The notes below the pieces were generated by a model, which did not search any database, was not told where the DNA came from, and saw only the letters and a list, made by a program, of their open reading frames with translations. From Verrucomicrobiota bacterium (GTDB lineage: Bacteria; Verrucomicrobiota; Verrucomicrobiia; CAIQCK01), in assembly GCA_016222825.1 (NCBI GenBank), contig JACRQF010000014.1, positions 310,001-374,000 on the forward strand: DNA of 64,000 nt, given 5' to 3'. Positions 1-9,800 of the stretch are shown one piece after another. Position 1 is the stretch's first letter, and every line of letters starts with the position of its first letter. Position numbers and translations under genes: made by a program.

Positions 1-15
1 AGTAAACAGTTTCAT
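1..15 (-). CDS. 5' end of a gene running off the left edge
   Basis: Only the first five codons (MKLFT) are inside the window. The start context on the minus strand, GAAAACC followed by ATGAAACT, is identical to that of the secreted CxxC protein starting at 1505, which begins MKLS. The gene lies 36 bases downstream of the sensor-like gene ending at 52, so it is probably the next operon member. An MKL start followed by Phe fits a signal peptide, but nothing about function can be read. Confidence 0.35.
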
Positions 16-51
16 GGTTTTCCGATGGATATTGTTCGCGGCGCGCCAGCC

Positions 52-597
52 TCAGTGCGACGGAGCCGCGCGCCCGGTTTGTTCCGGCTCCTGCGTTCCA
101 TGGTGGTGGACGCCGCGGGGGCACTGGCCGCAAAGTTTTCCGGAAACCAGCTCGATGTAACGGCGCTGCTGCTCCGGCGTCAGGACGGACTTGATGCGGA
201 AGAGATGCTGCACCGTCTCGCGTTCCGAGGCGGCTTGCGCGGCCTGCATCCTGCCCAGCAGCTCCTCCACCTTCGGCGTGATGCGGTCGGCGCGCTGCAA
301 CTCCTGGCCGAGCGCCGCGCGCGCGGCGCAGAGGTCGGCGCAATGGCTGTCGCACTTGCCGGTGAACTCAGTGCCGAGCGAGGCGAGTTGGGCGCGCTGG
401 GCGGGCGTCAGTTGGAGTTCCCTGGCGAGCCAGTCGCTGGTGCACGGCGCGGCCTGCCACAGCCAGAGCGCGGCGGAGCCGGCGGCGCCGAGGCCGATAA
501 TGATCAGGGCGATGATCCAGTGTTTCTTCATGGCGTGTCTGGGGCGCTGGTTCAAGTCCACCAGTCGCTCTTCAGGTGTGGTCGGTTCCTCTTTCAT
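52..597 (-). CDS. membrane-anchored, Cys-rich periplasmic metal-sensor-like protein (Spy/CnrX-like)
   Basis: This 181-residue protein has a short cytoplasmic head, one hydrophobic segment at about residues 25-47 (WIIALIIIGLGAAGSAALWL), then a helical periplasmic part. The helical part contains LTPAQRAQL and LTPEQQRRY, the repeated LT-x-EQ/AQ pattern of the Spy/CpxP/ZraP/CnrX helical fold. Cysteines are unusually frequent (GKCDSHCADLC, GKLCGQC) and a His cluster HHH lies near the end, suggesting metal binding. The start at 597 was chosen because its ATG overlaps the stop of the anti-sigma gene (ATGA), implying translational coupling. The longer frame upstream is a shadow of that gene. By analogy with CnrX-CnrY it may sense periplasmic metal and act on the anti-sigma partner. 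The family call is by motif and layout only. Confidence 0.7.
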   Translation of the reverse strand: MKEEPTTPEERLVDLNQRPRHAMKKHWIIALIIIGLGAAGSAALWLWQAAPCTSDWLARELQLTPAQRAQLASLGTEFTGKCDSHCADLCAARAALGQELQRADRITPKVEELLGRMQAAQAASERETVQHLFRIKSVLTPEQQRRYIELVSGKLCGQCPRGVHHHGTQEPEQTGRAAPSH

Positions 598-1040
598 TGC
601 AGACCCCGATAACCGGCGGTAAGCGATCCTGCCGGGAAGCTGCCGAGCTGGTTCAGGCCGATGGAGGCGAAGAGCTGCTGCTTCGCGCTGGCATCGGCGC
701 GTTGGTGGGCAAGGACGCCGGTGATTGACAACATCGCCACGGCGGTGGCGCAGGCCGCGCTGAGCAGCCATGCCGGGCGCGGCCACCAGCCCCAGGCTGC
801 GGCAGGGCGCTGGCGCTCGGCGGCGCGGATGCGGCTCCAGACGCGCTGCTCGAAGCCGGGCCGCGGATCGTCCTCGACGGCCCACCGGCCCATCGCGTCG
901 TCAAGCTGCTGGAGTTCGTCGCGTTCGGCGCGGCAGGCGGGGCATGTTGCAAGATGCGCGGCGACACGATGCGCGCGGCGCGGCGGGAGTTGGCCGCCGC
1001 AGAAGGCGCTCAGATGACGTTGGACTCGTTTGCAGTTCAT
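594..1040 (-). CDS. membrane anti-sigma factor with N-terminal zinc finger (zf-HC2)
   Basis: The 148-residue protein starts MNCKRVQRHL and carries the zinc-binding anti-sigma signature His29-x3-Cys33-x2-Cys36 (HLATCPAC) with Cys3 upstream, as in ZAS/RsrA-type domains. One transmembrane segment follows at about residues 84-106 (AWLLSAACATAVAMLSITG), and a periplasmic tail of about 40 residues ends the protein. The start at 1040 gives the usual zf-HC2 N-terminus; an ATG at 1070 in the same frame is the alternative. It overlaps the sensor-like gene by ATGA. Anti-sigma factors of this class normally follow an ECF sigma factor gene, but none is present here: the upstream gene encodes a small secreted protein. 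The cognate sigma factor must lie elsewhere. Confidence 0.85.
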   Translation of the reverse strand: MNCKRVQRHLSAFCGGQLPPRRAHRVAAHLATCPACRAERDELQQLDDAMGRWAVEDDPRPGFEQRVWSRIRAAERQRPAAAWGWWPRPAWLLSAACATAVAMLSITGVLAHQRADASAKQQLFASIGLNQLGSFPAGSLTAGYRGLQ

Positions 1041-1100
1041 GGCCACGTTATGAAACGCGCCATGCCGCAAAAACCCTCGCGGGGAAACGCCCGCGCGCTC

Positions 1101-1505
1101 CTATTTGGCTGCCGGTTTGCCGCCCTCCACCAAGGCGCAGCAGGTGACGGAATGGTCGCCGCAGTCCTTGCAGGTGTGGACCCACTCGGTTTCCTTGCCT
1201 CCCGGTTTCAGGGCGAGTTTGCCGCCGCAGCCGGGACAGGTGTGGGTGGTCATCGGCTCCATGACTGAGCCGCGGCCGGGCTTGGTCCCCAACTCGCGTT
1301 TGGTCATGACCATCACCGTCTTGCACTTGGCGCACATCATCGCCAGCGAGGCGGTGTCGGGCAGGGCGGCGAACTGCTGGGGCGTCACCTGCTTGTAGAT
1401 CAACGCGTGTTTGGTGCTGTAGTCGTGGTCAGCGCCTTGGGCGATGGCGGCAGCCAGCGTGGACAGAGCGGCAATCACTGCAATTGCTTGGATGGATAGT
1501 TTCAT
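1101..1505 (-). CDS. small secreted protein with several CxxC pairs (zinc-ribbon-like)
   Basis: This 134-residue protein begins MKLSIQAIAVIAALSTLAAA and has a clear signal peptide cleaved near AIAQGA. The mature part carries four Cys pairs: MCAKC, CPGC, CKDC and a CC near the end, spaced like two zinc ribbons or a metal-binding domain. The start at 1505 precedes the signal peptide; the longer frame to 1640 has no signal-like sequence. It lies 60 bases upstream of the anti-sigma gene on the same strand, so it may share its transcript. The Cys pairs suggest binding of a soft metal or a redox role in the periplasm. No family is recognised with confidence. Confidence 0.7.
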   Translation of the reverse strand: MKLSIQAIAVIAALSTLAAAIAQGADHDYSTKHALIYKQVTPQQFAALPDTASLAMMCAKCKTVMVMTKRELGTKPGRGSVMEPMTTHTCPGCGGKLALKPGGKETEWVHTCKDCGDHSVTCCALVEGGKPAAK

Positions 1506-1740
1506 GGTTTTCGGTTGAGTTGGGAATGTGGCTTCTGTGGAGTGTAGCATCTCACGCGCCACGGGCGGAAAAGGGGATTCGACGCCTCGAAGCTGGCTGT
1601 CCTTGGACTCTCTGGCAAATACGCGGCAACGTCGTGGCAAAAACTGGCCACGTCATCCAAGACAACTCTCTGTTCCATCGGTCAGGAAGCTTGTCTGCGT
1701 CACGGCTGGAGACACAGTGGCGCGTGCCATCACCGGACCG

Positions 1741-2274
1741 TCAAATCGCTCTTCTTACCTCGCCGCACTTCAACATGGCCTTGCCGAAATACGGATTGCG
1801 GACGGACGGCTCCCTTTGCAGCCAACTGGCCTTGGCCATGTCGCAATAGACCACCAGATGACCGGTCCCGACCTTCTGGCGCTCCAGGAAACCGATGAGC
1901 GACGCGCTGAGCTGCTTGAAGCTCTCGCGCGCTTCGGCCAGGTCCTTGGCTCGCGCCAGGCTCCCGGCCTGCGCCGCGAGGTCCGCCGGCACCGTCTTTG
2001 TGGGGTCGGCCGCCGCGAGTTTCGCAATGGCCCCCGCCGCTTCGGCCACGCCTCGCAGTGAATCGTCGGCCAGAGAAACCTGAATCGTGTCGTAGTTCAC
2101 CAAGATCGGCGTGGTCGGTCCCGCCGCCGCTTGAGCGGCGTGCGCGTGCCCGCCGTGCCCCGCGCCCGAGCCGCAGCCGCCACAGCCCTGTGCCTGCGCG
2201 CCAACGGTCGCAAAACTGAATGTCAAAACTGCCATCGCCGCCGTCAACGCCCTTGCAGATGTTCTCATGCTCAT
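1741..2274 (-). CDS. secreted DUF3347-type protein (copper/silver-efflux associated family)
   Basis: The protein has about 177 residues, with a signal peptide (LTAAMAVLTFSFATVGAQA) and then a Cys/Gly/His-rich stretch (GCGGCGSGAGHGGHAHAA) that could bind metal. The C-terminal half ends with VYCDMA...SWLQRE...RNPYFGKAMLKCG, the closing signature I associate with DUF3347, a domain found alone or at the end of CusB-like RND adaptors. The start at 2274 (MSMRTSAR) directly precedes the signal peptide; the ATG at 2268 is equally possible. Neighbouring genes on the same strand also look metal-related. It probably acts in the periplasm in copper or silver handling, but direct metal binding is inference. 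Confidence 0.75.
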   Translation of the reverse strand: MSMRTSARALTAAMAVLTFSFATVGAQAQGCGGCGSGAGHGGHAHAAQAAAGPTTPILVNYDTIQVSLADDSLRGVAEAAGAIAKLAAADPTKTVPADLAAQAGSLARAKDLAEARESFKQLSASLIGFLERQKVGTGHLVVYCDMAKASWLQREPSVRNPYFGKAMLKCGEVRRAI

Positions 2275-2360
2275 AAGTCTGATGTCGCTTTCTTCACGAA
2301 TGGTTTCATTCAACTCATTCCATCAAACGCGCCGCGCGGCGGAATCCCTCGCGAAAAACG

Positions 2361-2394
2361 AAAACGGGAGGCTGCTGGCGCAACCTCCCGTTTT
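2361..2394 (-). terminator. stem-loop terminator downstream of the PagL-like gene
   Basis: A perfect 11-bp inverted repeat (AAAACGGGAGG at 2361-2371 and CCTCCCGTTTT at 2384-2394) surrounds a 12-base loop. The GC-rich stem is flanked by A and T runs, so it can work in either orientation. It lies 20 bases past the stop of the minus-strand gene at 2414 and in front of the DUF3347 gene start, which fits intrinsic termination of the PagL-like gene. Confidence 0.8.
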
Positions 2395-2413
2395 GTGGAA
2401 ACCGGCTTTCGGC

Positions 2414-3142
2414 TTAGAAGAAGTGCGTGACGCCGCCGGTGAACATGATGTCGTTCAGGCCGGGGTTGGGCTTGGTCAGGCCGGCGTTGGACATGTGGTG
2501 CCAGCGGGCCTGGACGATGAGCGCCCAGTCGTCGGTGAAGAAATACTGGCAGCCGCCGCCGATCTGGGTGATGAACTCGAAGTCGCTCTGGCACTCATGG
2601 ATACCCCACTGGTTCATGCTCAGCCCCAGGCCCAGTTCGACGAACGGCACGAAGCGGGTGCCCGTGATGAAGTTGTGCTTGTAGTTCAATGCCAGGCCTT
2701 CCGTGCCGCCGTGAGCCTTGCCCTTGACGCCCATGCCAAAGAGGCCTTCGATGACCACCTCGCCGTTGCCTTTGAGGAATCCGCCGCAGACGTCCTCGCC
2801 AATCAGGTCGGTGAAGACGTAGCCGAAGCGCGGGTTGGCAAACACGAAGCCGTAGTTGTTCTGGGTGCCGCCCATGCGGATGGTGGCGGCATAGCCGGCC
2901 TGGAAGCCGATTTCCTTCGCGCCCGCGCGCAGCGGACCGCCAACCTCGCCCTCCCACGGGCCGCGTTTCTCGGTCACGTAGATGTGCGCGTTCTTCTGGA
3001 GGTTCTGGATCGCCTCCACCTGGCTGGGCGGCGGCGGGTTCGCGTCGCTGGAAATGAGCGCCGGCTGTTCCGCCAGCGCCGCCCACGCGCAGCATTGGAC
3101 CGCGACCGCGACAATTGCCACTCGACTGTGATGTTTCAACAT
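2414..3142 (-). CDS. pagL: outer-membrane lipid A 3-O-deacylase (PagL family, acyloxyacyl hydrolase)
   Basis: This 242-residue beta-barrel protein has a signal peptide (VAIVAVAVQCCAWAALAEQ). The C-terminus RWHHMSNAGLTKPNPGLN matches the PagL active-site strand, with the catalytic His216 and Ser218 of the H-x-S-N-A-G motif, and it ends in Phe as outer-membrane proteins do. PagL removes the 3-O acyl chain from lipid A, so the organism should make lipopolysaccharide. The start at 3142 precedes the signal peptide. It is probably monocistronic, with a terminator at 2361-2394. The mature N-terminus is Pro-rich (NPPPPSQ) and longer than in compact PagL proteins. The third catalytic residue (Glu in Pseudomonas PagL) could not be assigned. 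Confidence 0.85.
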   Translation of the reverse strand: MLKHHSRVAIVAVAVQCCAWAALAEQPALISSDANPPPPSQVEAIQNLQKNAHIYVTEKRGPWEGEVGGPLRAGAKEIGFQAGYAATIRMGGTQNNYGFVFANPRFGYVFTDLIGEDVCGGFLKGNGEVVIEGLFGMGVKGKAHGGTEGLALNYKHNFITGTRFVPFVELGLGLSMNQWGIHECQSDFEFITQIGGGCQYFFTDDWALIVQARWHHMSNAGLTKPNPGLNDIMFTGGVTHFF

Positions 3143-3271
3143 GATCGTTATTCTCCAGATTCGACGGCCACCTGACTGCGCCGCCTGCAAACAATGCTTC
3201 GCTGCATACTGTGAAACTCGGCAGGCGAGGTCAACTTTTTTTTCCGGCTGCGGGCATGCGCGGCCGGCAGC

Positions 3272-6200
3272 TCACTTCGCCGGCGCGGGCTGGCCGGGCT
3301 TCTGCTTCAGGACTGCCTGCGCGTGGCGGGCGTAATGTCCGTGCAGGTCTTCGGCGTAGGCGCGGAGGGTCTTCTCGCCGAGACCGCCGCAGTCGCCGCA
3401 ACGGTAGAGCGCGCGCGCCAGGAACAACTCCCTCAATGCGGTGCCACGGCCCGTGTTGTCGGTGCCGCTCGCCGGATTTTTGACCAGCGCGGCGGCGATG
3501 TTGGTGACCGCGTGGCCGCCGATGCCGGGTTTTTGCAATAACTCGGCCAGCGGTTTGGCGGCGGCGGGATTGCCGAGCGACTCCAACGCGAGACAGATGG
3601 CGCGGAAGTGCGAGAACTCGCTCTCAGCGGTCAGCAGACGCGCCTTCGCCAGGATCGGCTCCAGCGCGCGCGGGTCGCGGCTGCGGCCGAGGGCGATGAT
3701 GAGACTGTCGAGCGGGCTGGTGCTCGCGCCGAACTGGCCCATCGCCTTGAACTGCCAGCCTTCGTCCCACGCCGCCGTCGCGGCGACCGCCTGGGCGAGA
3801 GCGCCCGCGCCCGCGCCGTCGCCGAGCATGGCGAGGATGTGGGCATAGACCCGCTTCGCCTTGTCGGAGCCGGCTTTGTCGAGCGCCCCGCGCAGCAGCG
3901 GCTTGGCGGCATCTTGTTGGGCGAGCACCAGTTCGATGCCGCTGAAGTCGTTGGTGAGTTGCGAGACAGCTTCGGCGATCTTGTCGTTCGGCATCGGGAA
4001 CGAGTCGGTTTCCGTCAGCACGGATTCGGGGAGGATGCCCTTCTTGATGAGGGTGCGCTGGAGCGCCTTGATGTCGAGCGCGCGCGTGGCGCAGCCCCGC
4101 CGGGCGATCATCGCGGCGGCGGTGCCGGCGGCGTAGCCCTGGTTCTGCACGTCCGGCTGCATCCGGATCAACGGGATCGCGTCGCGGTGCGCGCTGACAC
4201 CGAGGCCGGTGACGAGGATGCCGTCCAGCCCGCGCGGCAACAGGCAGCGATACGGCATGTGGACGAAGATGTCCTGCTTGTGCGGCGGGCGCAGCGTGAA
4301 CATCGGATGGGTCGTGTAGCCGTGCGTGTCGTAGTTGCTCTTGGCGATGACGACCGTGTCTGGGAACGTGCGGCACGCCCACTGGTCCACCGGTGTGATG
4401 GTGAAGTCGCCGACGATCTGCCGCCGCTCGCGCGTGTCAATCAACTGTCCCAGGTCGTAGGCCGTCTTGAACTTCTCCCGCGCCGAAACGAAGCAGCGCC
4501 AGATGTCCGTGATGTCGGTCTCGTCCACGAAGGTGTAATCGGTGTTCGTGTAGCCGGGGGCGAGCTGGCGCGGCGGCAGGCCGGTGCCTTGCACGGCCAC
4601 GTCGTCCTCGGCGGTGTAGCGGCACGTCGCGCCCGCGGCGGCGGCGATGTCGGCGTTGCCGGTCGAGTCCACCACCATTTTCGTCAGCACCACGCCGCGG
4701 CCCTGCGGCGTCGCGACGGTGACGCCTTTGACGCGGCCGTTCTCGACGAACGCGCCCGCGCCGAGCGCGCCGCACCAGATGTCCACGCCCGCCTTGCGCA
4801 TCTCGCGGCGATACCACTCACTCTTCCAGTCGGCGTTCCAGGCGTTCGACTTGAAGCGCGGATCCTTCGGCCCGATTTTTTCCAGCCCGGCGTCTATCTC
4901 GGAAGTGAACCCGACGCGGTTGCCGTGGTAGTAGCTGCAAATCAAGCCCACCGTGCCGACGCCGCCAAACTGGTGCAGATACTCGATGAGCAACGTCTTC
5001 GCGCCCTGCCGGCCCGCCGCGATGGCCGCCGGCGCGCCGCCGGTGCCGCCGCCGACCACGACCACGTCGTATTCGCCCAAGACCGTCACGCCGCGCCGCT
5101 CCGCCGGCACTGTGGGAGCCTTGGCGGTGCGCGGGTTGAACTCCGCGCCCACCTCGCGGGTTTCGCCTTTGGCCTTGGCGGACACTTCGCCGCCGGGCAG
5201 CCGGACGCCTTCGAGCTTCGGCTGGCTCTTCGCCGCCGCAGCCGCCGCCTTGCCGATGCGCGCGCCGACATCCATGAAGTTCAGCGGGCGCAGCAGTTCC
5301 GCCGCCGCCTCGCGCGAGAGGTCGGCGCAACCGTTGAGCACGAACAGCCGCTCGATGGCCGCGGGCCGGAACGCGTCGAGTGAAACCTTGTCCGCGCCGG
5401 GCCACGCGCCGGTCTGGGCTTCCTTGCTGCGGAACGAATCCGGCGGCACCTGGAACGGCGTCTCGGAGGCGTCGAGTTGCTCCTTCGTCCAAGTCCGGTC
5501 GCGGGCGATCTGCTCGGCGGCGGCGAACGACTTGAAGCTCGCGTCCTTCATCGGCACCCGCAAGCGATACTCGTGGACGGTGTGACTCTCGCCCTTGCGG
5601 TCGGTGGCGGCCACCGGCTCGGCTCGTTTGCCCAACTCCACACCTTTGCCCGCGACAGGTGTTCCGCCGACCACGATCTGGTTGAACGTCATCATACCGC
5701 CGGGGAACTTCGTGAAGACCGCGTCGGTCATGCGCGCAATGGTGCCGCGCTCGGTGGCGTCAATGATCGTCTTCGCGACCACCGCCTGCCGGCCGGAGCG
5801 GTTGGCCATGACGATGCCGGCCGGATAACCGCTGTTGTCCTTGAGCAACTCCGTCGCGTAGCAGCCGTAGAGGAACTGCACGCCCGCCTTCAGCAACGCC
5901 TGGTCCAGCGCGAGCTTCACCTGCATCGGCGTGACCGGCCGCGGGCCGGTCGGCGCGGCCTGCCGCTGCGCGCCGGCAGGCTCGACGACGATCTCGGCGA
6001 GCAACATGCGCTTGGCGCGCTCGGTCTTCTTCACTTCGAACTTCAGATAGCGCGCCTTGACCGCGGCGGGCGCGAAGATCGGCATCGCCCGGTCCTCGAC
6101 CGTGCCTGCGTCGAGGCTTTCGTTCTTGATGACGGCCACCTGCGCCCACTGCTTGCGGTCGTCGCTGGCGGAAACGACGGCCTTGTCCACCTCGAAATCG

Positions 6201-6775
6201 CCGATCCGCTGGTAAGCCAGGATGGCGACGGCCTGCAAGCTTTGCGGTTTGCCAAGGTCGAGCACGAGCGTGACGTCGTCGTCAAACTGCACGCTCTCCT
6301 TGGAGGAACTGCTGTATTTGCCGTCGCCGAGCAACGACGGTGGCGCGGTGTCCTTGTGGACGCGGCTCGCCGGTTTGTTGGCGGTGTAAGTGAACTTGAC
6401 GCTGCTTAACGGCGGTGCCACGCGCGGCGCGGGCTTGAACATCTCCTGCGCCAGCTCTGTCGTCGGCTTCTCGCCCGGCTCCAGCCAGAGCCGGTAGGAA
6501 CCGCAGATGTCCTCGCCAAGATAATGCCGCGGCGCGGCAAGAAACACCTTCGCGCCGTTCTTCGCCGCTTCCACCGCCGCCGCGACCGCGCCGGAACTGC
6601 CGCCGACCACAACCACGTCCACGTCGGCCACCACTGGCAGCGACCGCGCCGACTCCGGCACCTCTTTGGCGCAGAGCGGCCCGGCGGCGACGCCCAGCAG
6701 GCACAACGCGGACGCCGCAACGCTGGCGGCATGGCGGAGAAAGTGAAACCGAGGGATGCGATGATAAGATTTCAT
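3272..6775 (-). CDS. secreted double-domain FAD-dependent oxidoreductase with discoidin-like insert
   Basis: The 1167-residue protein has an N-terminal signal (AASVAASALCLLGVAAGPLCA). A first Rossmann segment at residues 52-82 (VVVVGGSSGAVAAA) starts an FAD-oxidoreductase half. It is interrupted at about 120-265 by an F5/8-type C (discoidin-like) beta-sandwich with DLGKPQSLQAVAILAY and ARYLKFEV. A second FAD domain begins near 565 with an intact GxGxxG (VVVVGGGTGGAPAA) and matches the FAD_oxidored family (PF12831) common in PVC bacteria. Residues from about 990 to the end look like HEAT-type helical repeats. It is transcribed away from the glycan genes at 6897. It probably oxidises a sugar or other small substrate in the periplasm. 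Substrate is unknown and FAD binding by the first half is doubtful. Confidence 0.8.
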   Translation of the reverse strand: MKSYHRIPRFHFLRHAASVAASALCLLGVAAGPLCAKEVPESARSLPVVADVDVVVVGGSSGAVAAAVEAAKNGAKVFLAAPRHYLGEDICGSYRLWLEPGEKPTTELAQEMFKPAPRVAPPLSSVKFTYTANKPASRVHKDTAPPSLLGDGKYSSSSKESVQFDDDVTLVLDLGKPQSLQAVAILAYQRIGDFEVDKAVVSASDDRKQWAQVAVIKNESLDAGTVEDRAMPIFAPAAVKARYLKFEVKKTERAKRMLLAEIVVEPAGAQRQAAPTGPRPVTPMQVKLALDQALLKAGVQFLYGCYATELLKDNSGYPAGIVMANRSGRQAVVAKTIIDATERGTIARMTDAVFTKFPGGMMTFNQIVVGGTPVAGKGVELGKRAEPVAATDRKGESHTVHEYRLRVPMKDASFKSFAAAEQIARDRTWTKEQLDASETPFQVPPDSFRSKEAQTGAWPGADKVSLDAFRPAAIERLFVLNGCADLSREAAAELLRPLNFMDVGARIGKAAAAAAKSQPKLEGVRLPGGEVSAKAKGETREVGAEFNPRTAKAPTVPAERRGVTVLGEYDVVVVGGGTGGAPAAIAAGRQGAKTLLIEYLHQFGGVGTVGLICSYYHGNRVGFTSEIDAGLEKIGPKDPRFKSNAWNADWKSEWYRREMRKAGVDIWCGALGAGAFVENGRVKGVTVATPQGRGVVLTKMVVDSTGNADIAAAAGATCRYTAEDDVAVQGTGLPPRQLAPGYTNTDYTFVDETDITDIWRCFVSAREKFKTAYDLGQLIDTRERRQIVGDFTITPVDQWACRTFPDTVVIAKSNYDTHGYTTHPMFTLRPPHKQDIFVHMPYRCLLPRGLDGILVTGLGVSAHRDAIPLIRMQPDVQNQGYAAGTAAAMIARRGCATRALDIKALQRTLIKKGILPESVLTETDSFPMPNDKIAEAVSQLTNDFSGIELVLAQQDAAKPLLRGALDKAGSDKAKRVYAHILAMLGDGAGAGALAQAVAATAAWDEGWQFKAMGQFGASTSPLDSLIIALGRSRDPRALEPILAKARLLTAESEFSHFRAICLALESLGNPAAAKPLAELLQKPGIGGHAVTNIAAALVKNPASGTDNTGRGTALRELFLARALYRCGDCGGLGEKTLRAYAEDLHGHYARHAQAVLKQKPGQPAPAK

Positions 6776-6896
6776 TGCTGCGATTTATCGTCACTTCGCA
6801 CGGCATTGTCAACCCGGCAAAGGTCGTGAATTTGAGAGTTGTCAAATCTCCCGCGCCGGTTAAGTCTTTCGCACAAATCAACCGCAGGAGCTTGCC

Positions 6897-9800
6897 ATGA
6901 AACTTGCCGCTTTCGCTGTCGCCGTCGTTGCCTCACTCGCCTCCGCCATCGCCCAACGCCCGTGCGAGCCGTGGCAGCAGCCCTACACCGGCGCTGACGC
7001 CAGCGGCAAACACGTCATCGCGTGCTGGCAGTTCGCGGCCGGCGCGGAAACGAACGACTCGTCGGCCAACAAGCTCAGCTTGAAGCTGCAGGGCGCGGTC
7101 TTCACAAAGGACGGCAAGTTCGGCCCGTGCCTCGAATCGTTCTGCGGCCACCCGGTCGCGGACAAGAAGCACGCGGCAGTAGCCGCGCACCATCCCGCGC
7201 TGACGCCGAAGGGCGCGTTCACCGTCGAGATGTGGATCAAGCCGAAGAAGGAACTCGACGGCTATCCCGAGGCATTCCTGCTCGACAAGAAATATGTCGC
7301 GCACAGCGATTACCAGTTCACGCTGAGCGCCGCCGACAAGAGCGGTCCTCGGCGGCTCTTGATGCGGCTTGGCTTCGGCGACGAGACGGAGACTTGGTCC
7401 TCCGAGCCGGCGACGTATGAGACGGGCGTGTGGCAGCACGTTGCGTTCACTTACGACGGCGCGGGGGACGGGCGCTTCTGGCGCGACGGCGCGGCGCTCG
7501 GCGGCGCGAAGAAGCCGGGCCGCGCGGCGATCACGCCCGGCAAACACACGCTTTCCATCGGCGATCGCCACGGCAGCTACTACCACGGTTTCCCCGGGTT
7601 CATCGCGCAGGTGCGGCTTTGCAACGGCGTCCTGGAGTTCCGGCCCGCGGCGTTTGCCGTCGCCTCCGATCGCACGAGTTTCGTGCGCATGGAGAAAGCC
7701 GCGCCGATCCGGTTTAACGTCACCAACCTGCAACGGACGAAGCTCAAAGGCGCCACGGCGAGCGTCTCGTTCGAAGGTTTCGGCGACAAGACCTTCGCGT
7801 TGCCGGAACTCGACGGCGGCGCCACGCACACGCTGGAGTATCCGCTCGACACGTCGCTGCGGCCCGGCGAATACAACCTTCGCGCCCGCATCCGGATTCC
7901 CGGCGACAAGCCTTACGCGAGCGAGGAAGGTTTCCCCATCACCATCGTCGCGCGACCGCTACCGAAACGGATGCCGGTGCTGATGTGGGGCATTGGCGGC
8001 GTGGACAACGTCGTCAAGGAACTGCCGCGGCTCAAGCATATCGGCTTCACGCACTGCCTCGGCATGAGCGCGGACTTTGGCGCGATCTTCGATGCAGGCA
8101 AGCCGACGCTGGCGTCGAAGCCGGAGACGGTCACCGAGGTGAAGCGCATGTTAAACGCCGCGCTGGCCAACGACCTCGGTGTCTGCATCAGCCTCTCGCC
8201 GGGCAACTGGGCGGAGCACAAGAAGGAGTTCCTGCGCATTGACCGCCAAGGCAAGAGCAACCTCCAGCGGCCGAGCATCTGCGGTCTGTTCCCGGAGATG
8301 CAGAAGCTCTGCTACAACGTCGGCGCGTCAGTGGCGCAGACTTACGGCGAGTTCCCCGCGTGGCAAGCGGCGCTGCTCCACACCGAGGTGCGCGATGGCG
8401 CGGGCCTCTGCTATCACGACCACGACCGCGCAGCCTGCCGACAGGCGACAGGCGCGGACATTCCAGCCGAGATCGGCGGCAAATGGGGCGTGGACCGCGC
8501 GAAGCTGAAGGATTTCCCCGCCGACTGCGTCATCCGCGACGACGATCCCATCTACCGTTACAGCCAGTGGTATTGGAAGACCGGCGACGGCTGGAACGGC
8601 CTGAACAACGAGCTGCATCGCGGTCTGAAATCAACCGGTCGCAACGACCTCTGGACTTTCCATGATCCCGCCGTGCGCGTCGCGAGTGTCTATGGCAGCG
8701 GCGGTGCGGTGGACTTCATCTCGCAGTGGACCTATTCGTATCCCGACCCGATCCGCATCGGCGTCGCGACCGACGAGCTTTTCGCGATGGCGCGCGGCGC
8801 GAAACAGCCGCAGCAAGTGATGAAGATGACGCAGATCATCTGGTATCGAAACCAGACCTGCCCGGCGAAGAAAGGCGACGAAGTCACCAAGGCGGTCAAG
8901 TCGGTGTTTGAAGACACCGACCCGGATCGAATCTTCCCGACCATTGCGCCGATGCACCTGCGCGAGGCGTTCTGGACCAAGATGGCTCGGCCCATCCAAG
9001 GCATCATGTATCACGGCTGGCAGTCGCTCGTGCCGACCGAATCAACCAGCGCCTACCGCTACACCCACCCGCAGACACAGCACGAACTGCGGCGGCTGGT
9101 GAAGGAAGTCGTCGAACCGCTCGGCCCCGCGCTCATGCAAGTGCCCGACCGCAAGAGCGACGTGGCGTATCTGGAGAGCTTCGCCTCGCAGATGTTCGCG
9201 CGGCGCGGCACCTACGGCTGGTGCCAGACGTGGTGCGGCGATGCCTACCAGATGCTGATGTGGGCGCAACTCCAGCCGGAGATCGTCTACGACGAGACGG
9301 TCGTCGAGCGCGGCCTCGACGGCTTCCGCGTGCTGGTGATGTTCGACTGCGACGTGCTGACGGCGACGGTTGCGAAGAAGGTGAAGGAGTTCCAGAAAAA
9401 GGGCGGCCTCATCGTTGGCGACGAGCGGCTCTGCCCGGCCATCAAGGCCGACATCGTCATCCAGAGCTACACGCGCACGCGCAAAGCCGACGAGGACCGC
9501 GCCGCGCTGGTCGCCAAGGCCGGCGAGCTTCGCAAGGCGCTCGACAAGCGTTACCGCCGCTACAGCGACTCGTCCAACGCCGACGTCGTCGCCCGCTGCC
9601 GCGCATTCGGCAAGAGCGACTATCTCTTCGCGATCAACGACAAGCGCGAGTTCGGCTCCTACGTCGGCCAGCACGGCCTGGTGATGGAAGACGGCCTGCC
9701 CTCGGAGACGACGCTCTCGCTCGCGCGCAAGAGCGGCTTTGTCTATGACCTCATCGCCGGCCAGGCCGTGCCCACCACCACCTCGCGCGGCCAGTTGCGC

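Noticed and set aside
3608..5383. 591-residue open frame opposite the FAD oxidoreductase
   Set aside because: Antisense shadow of a gene with clear Rossmann motifs; the translation is Arg/Ala-rich with no signal or motif.
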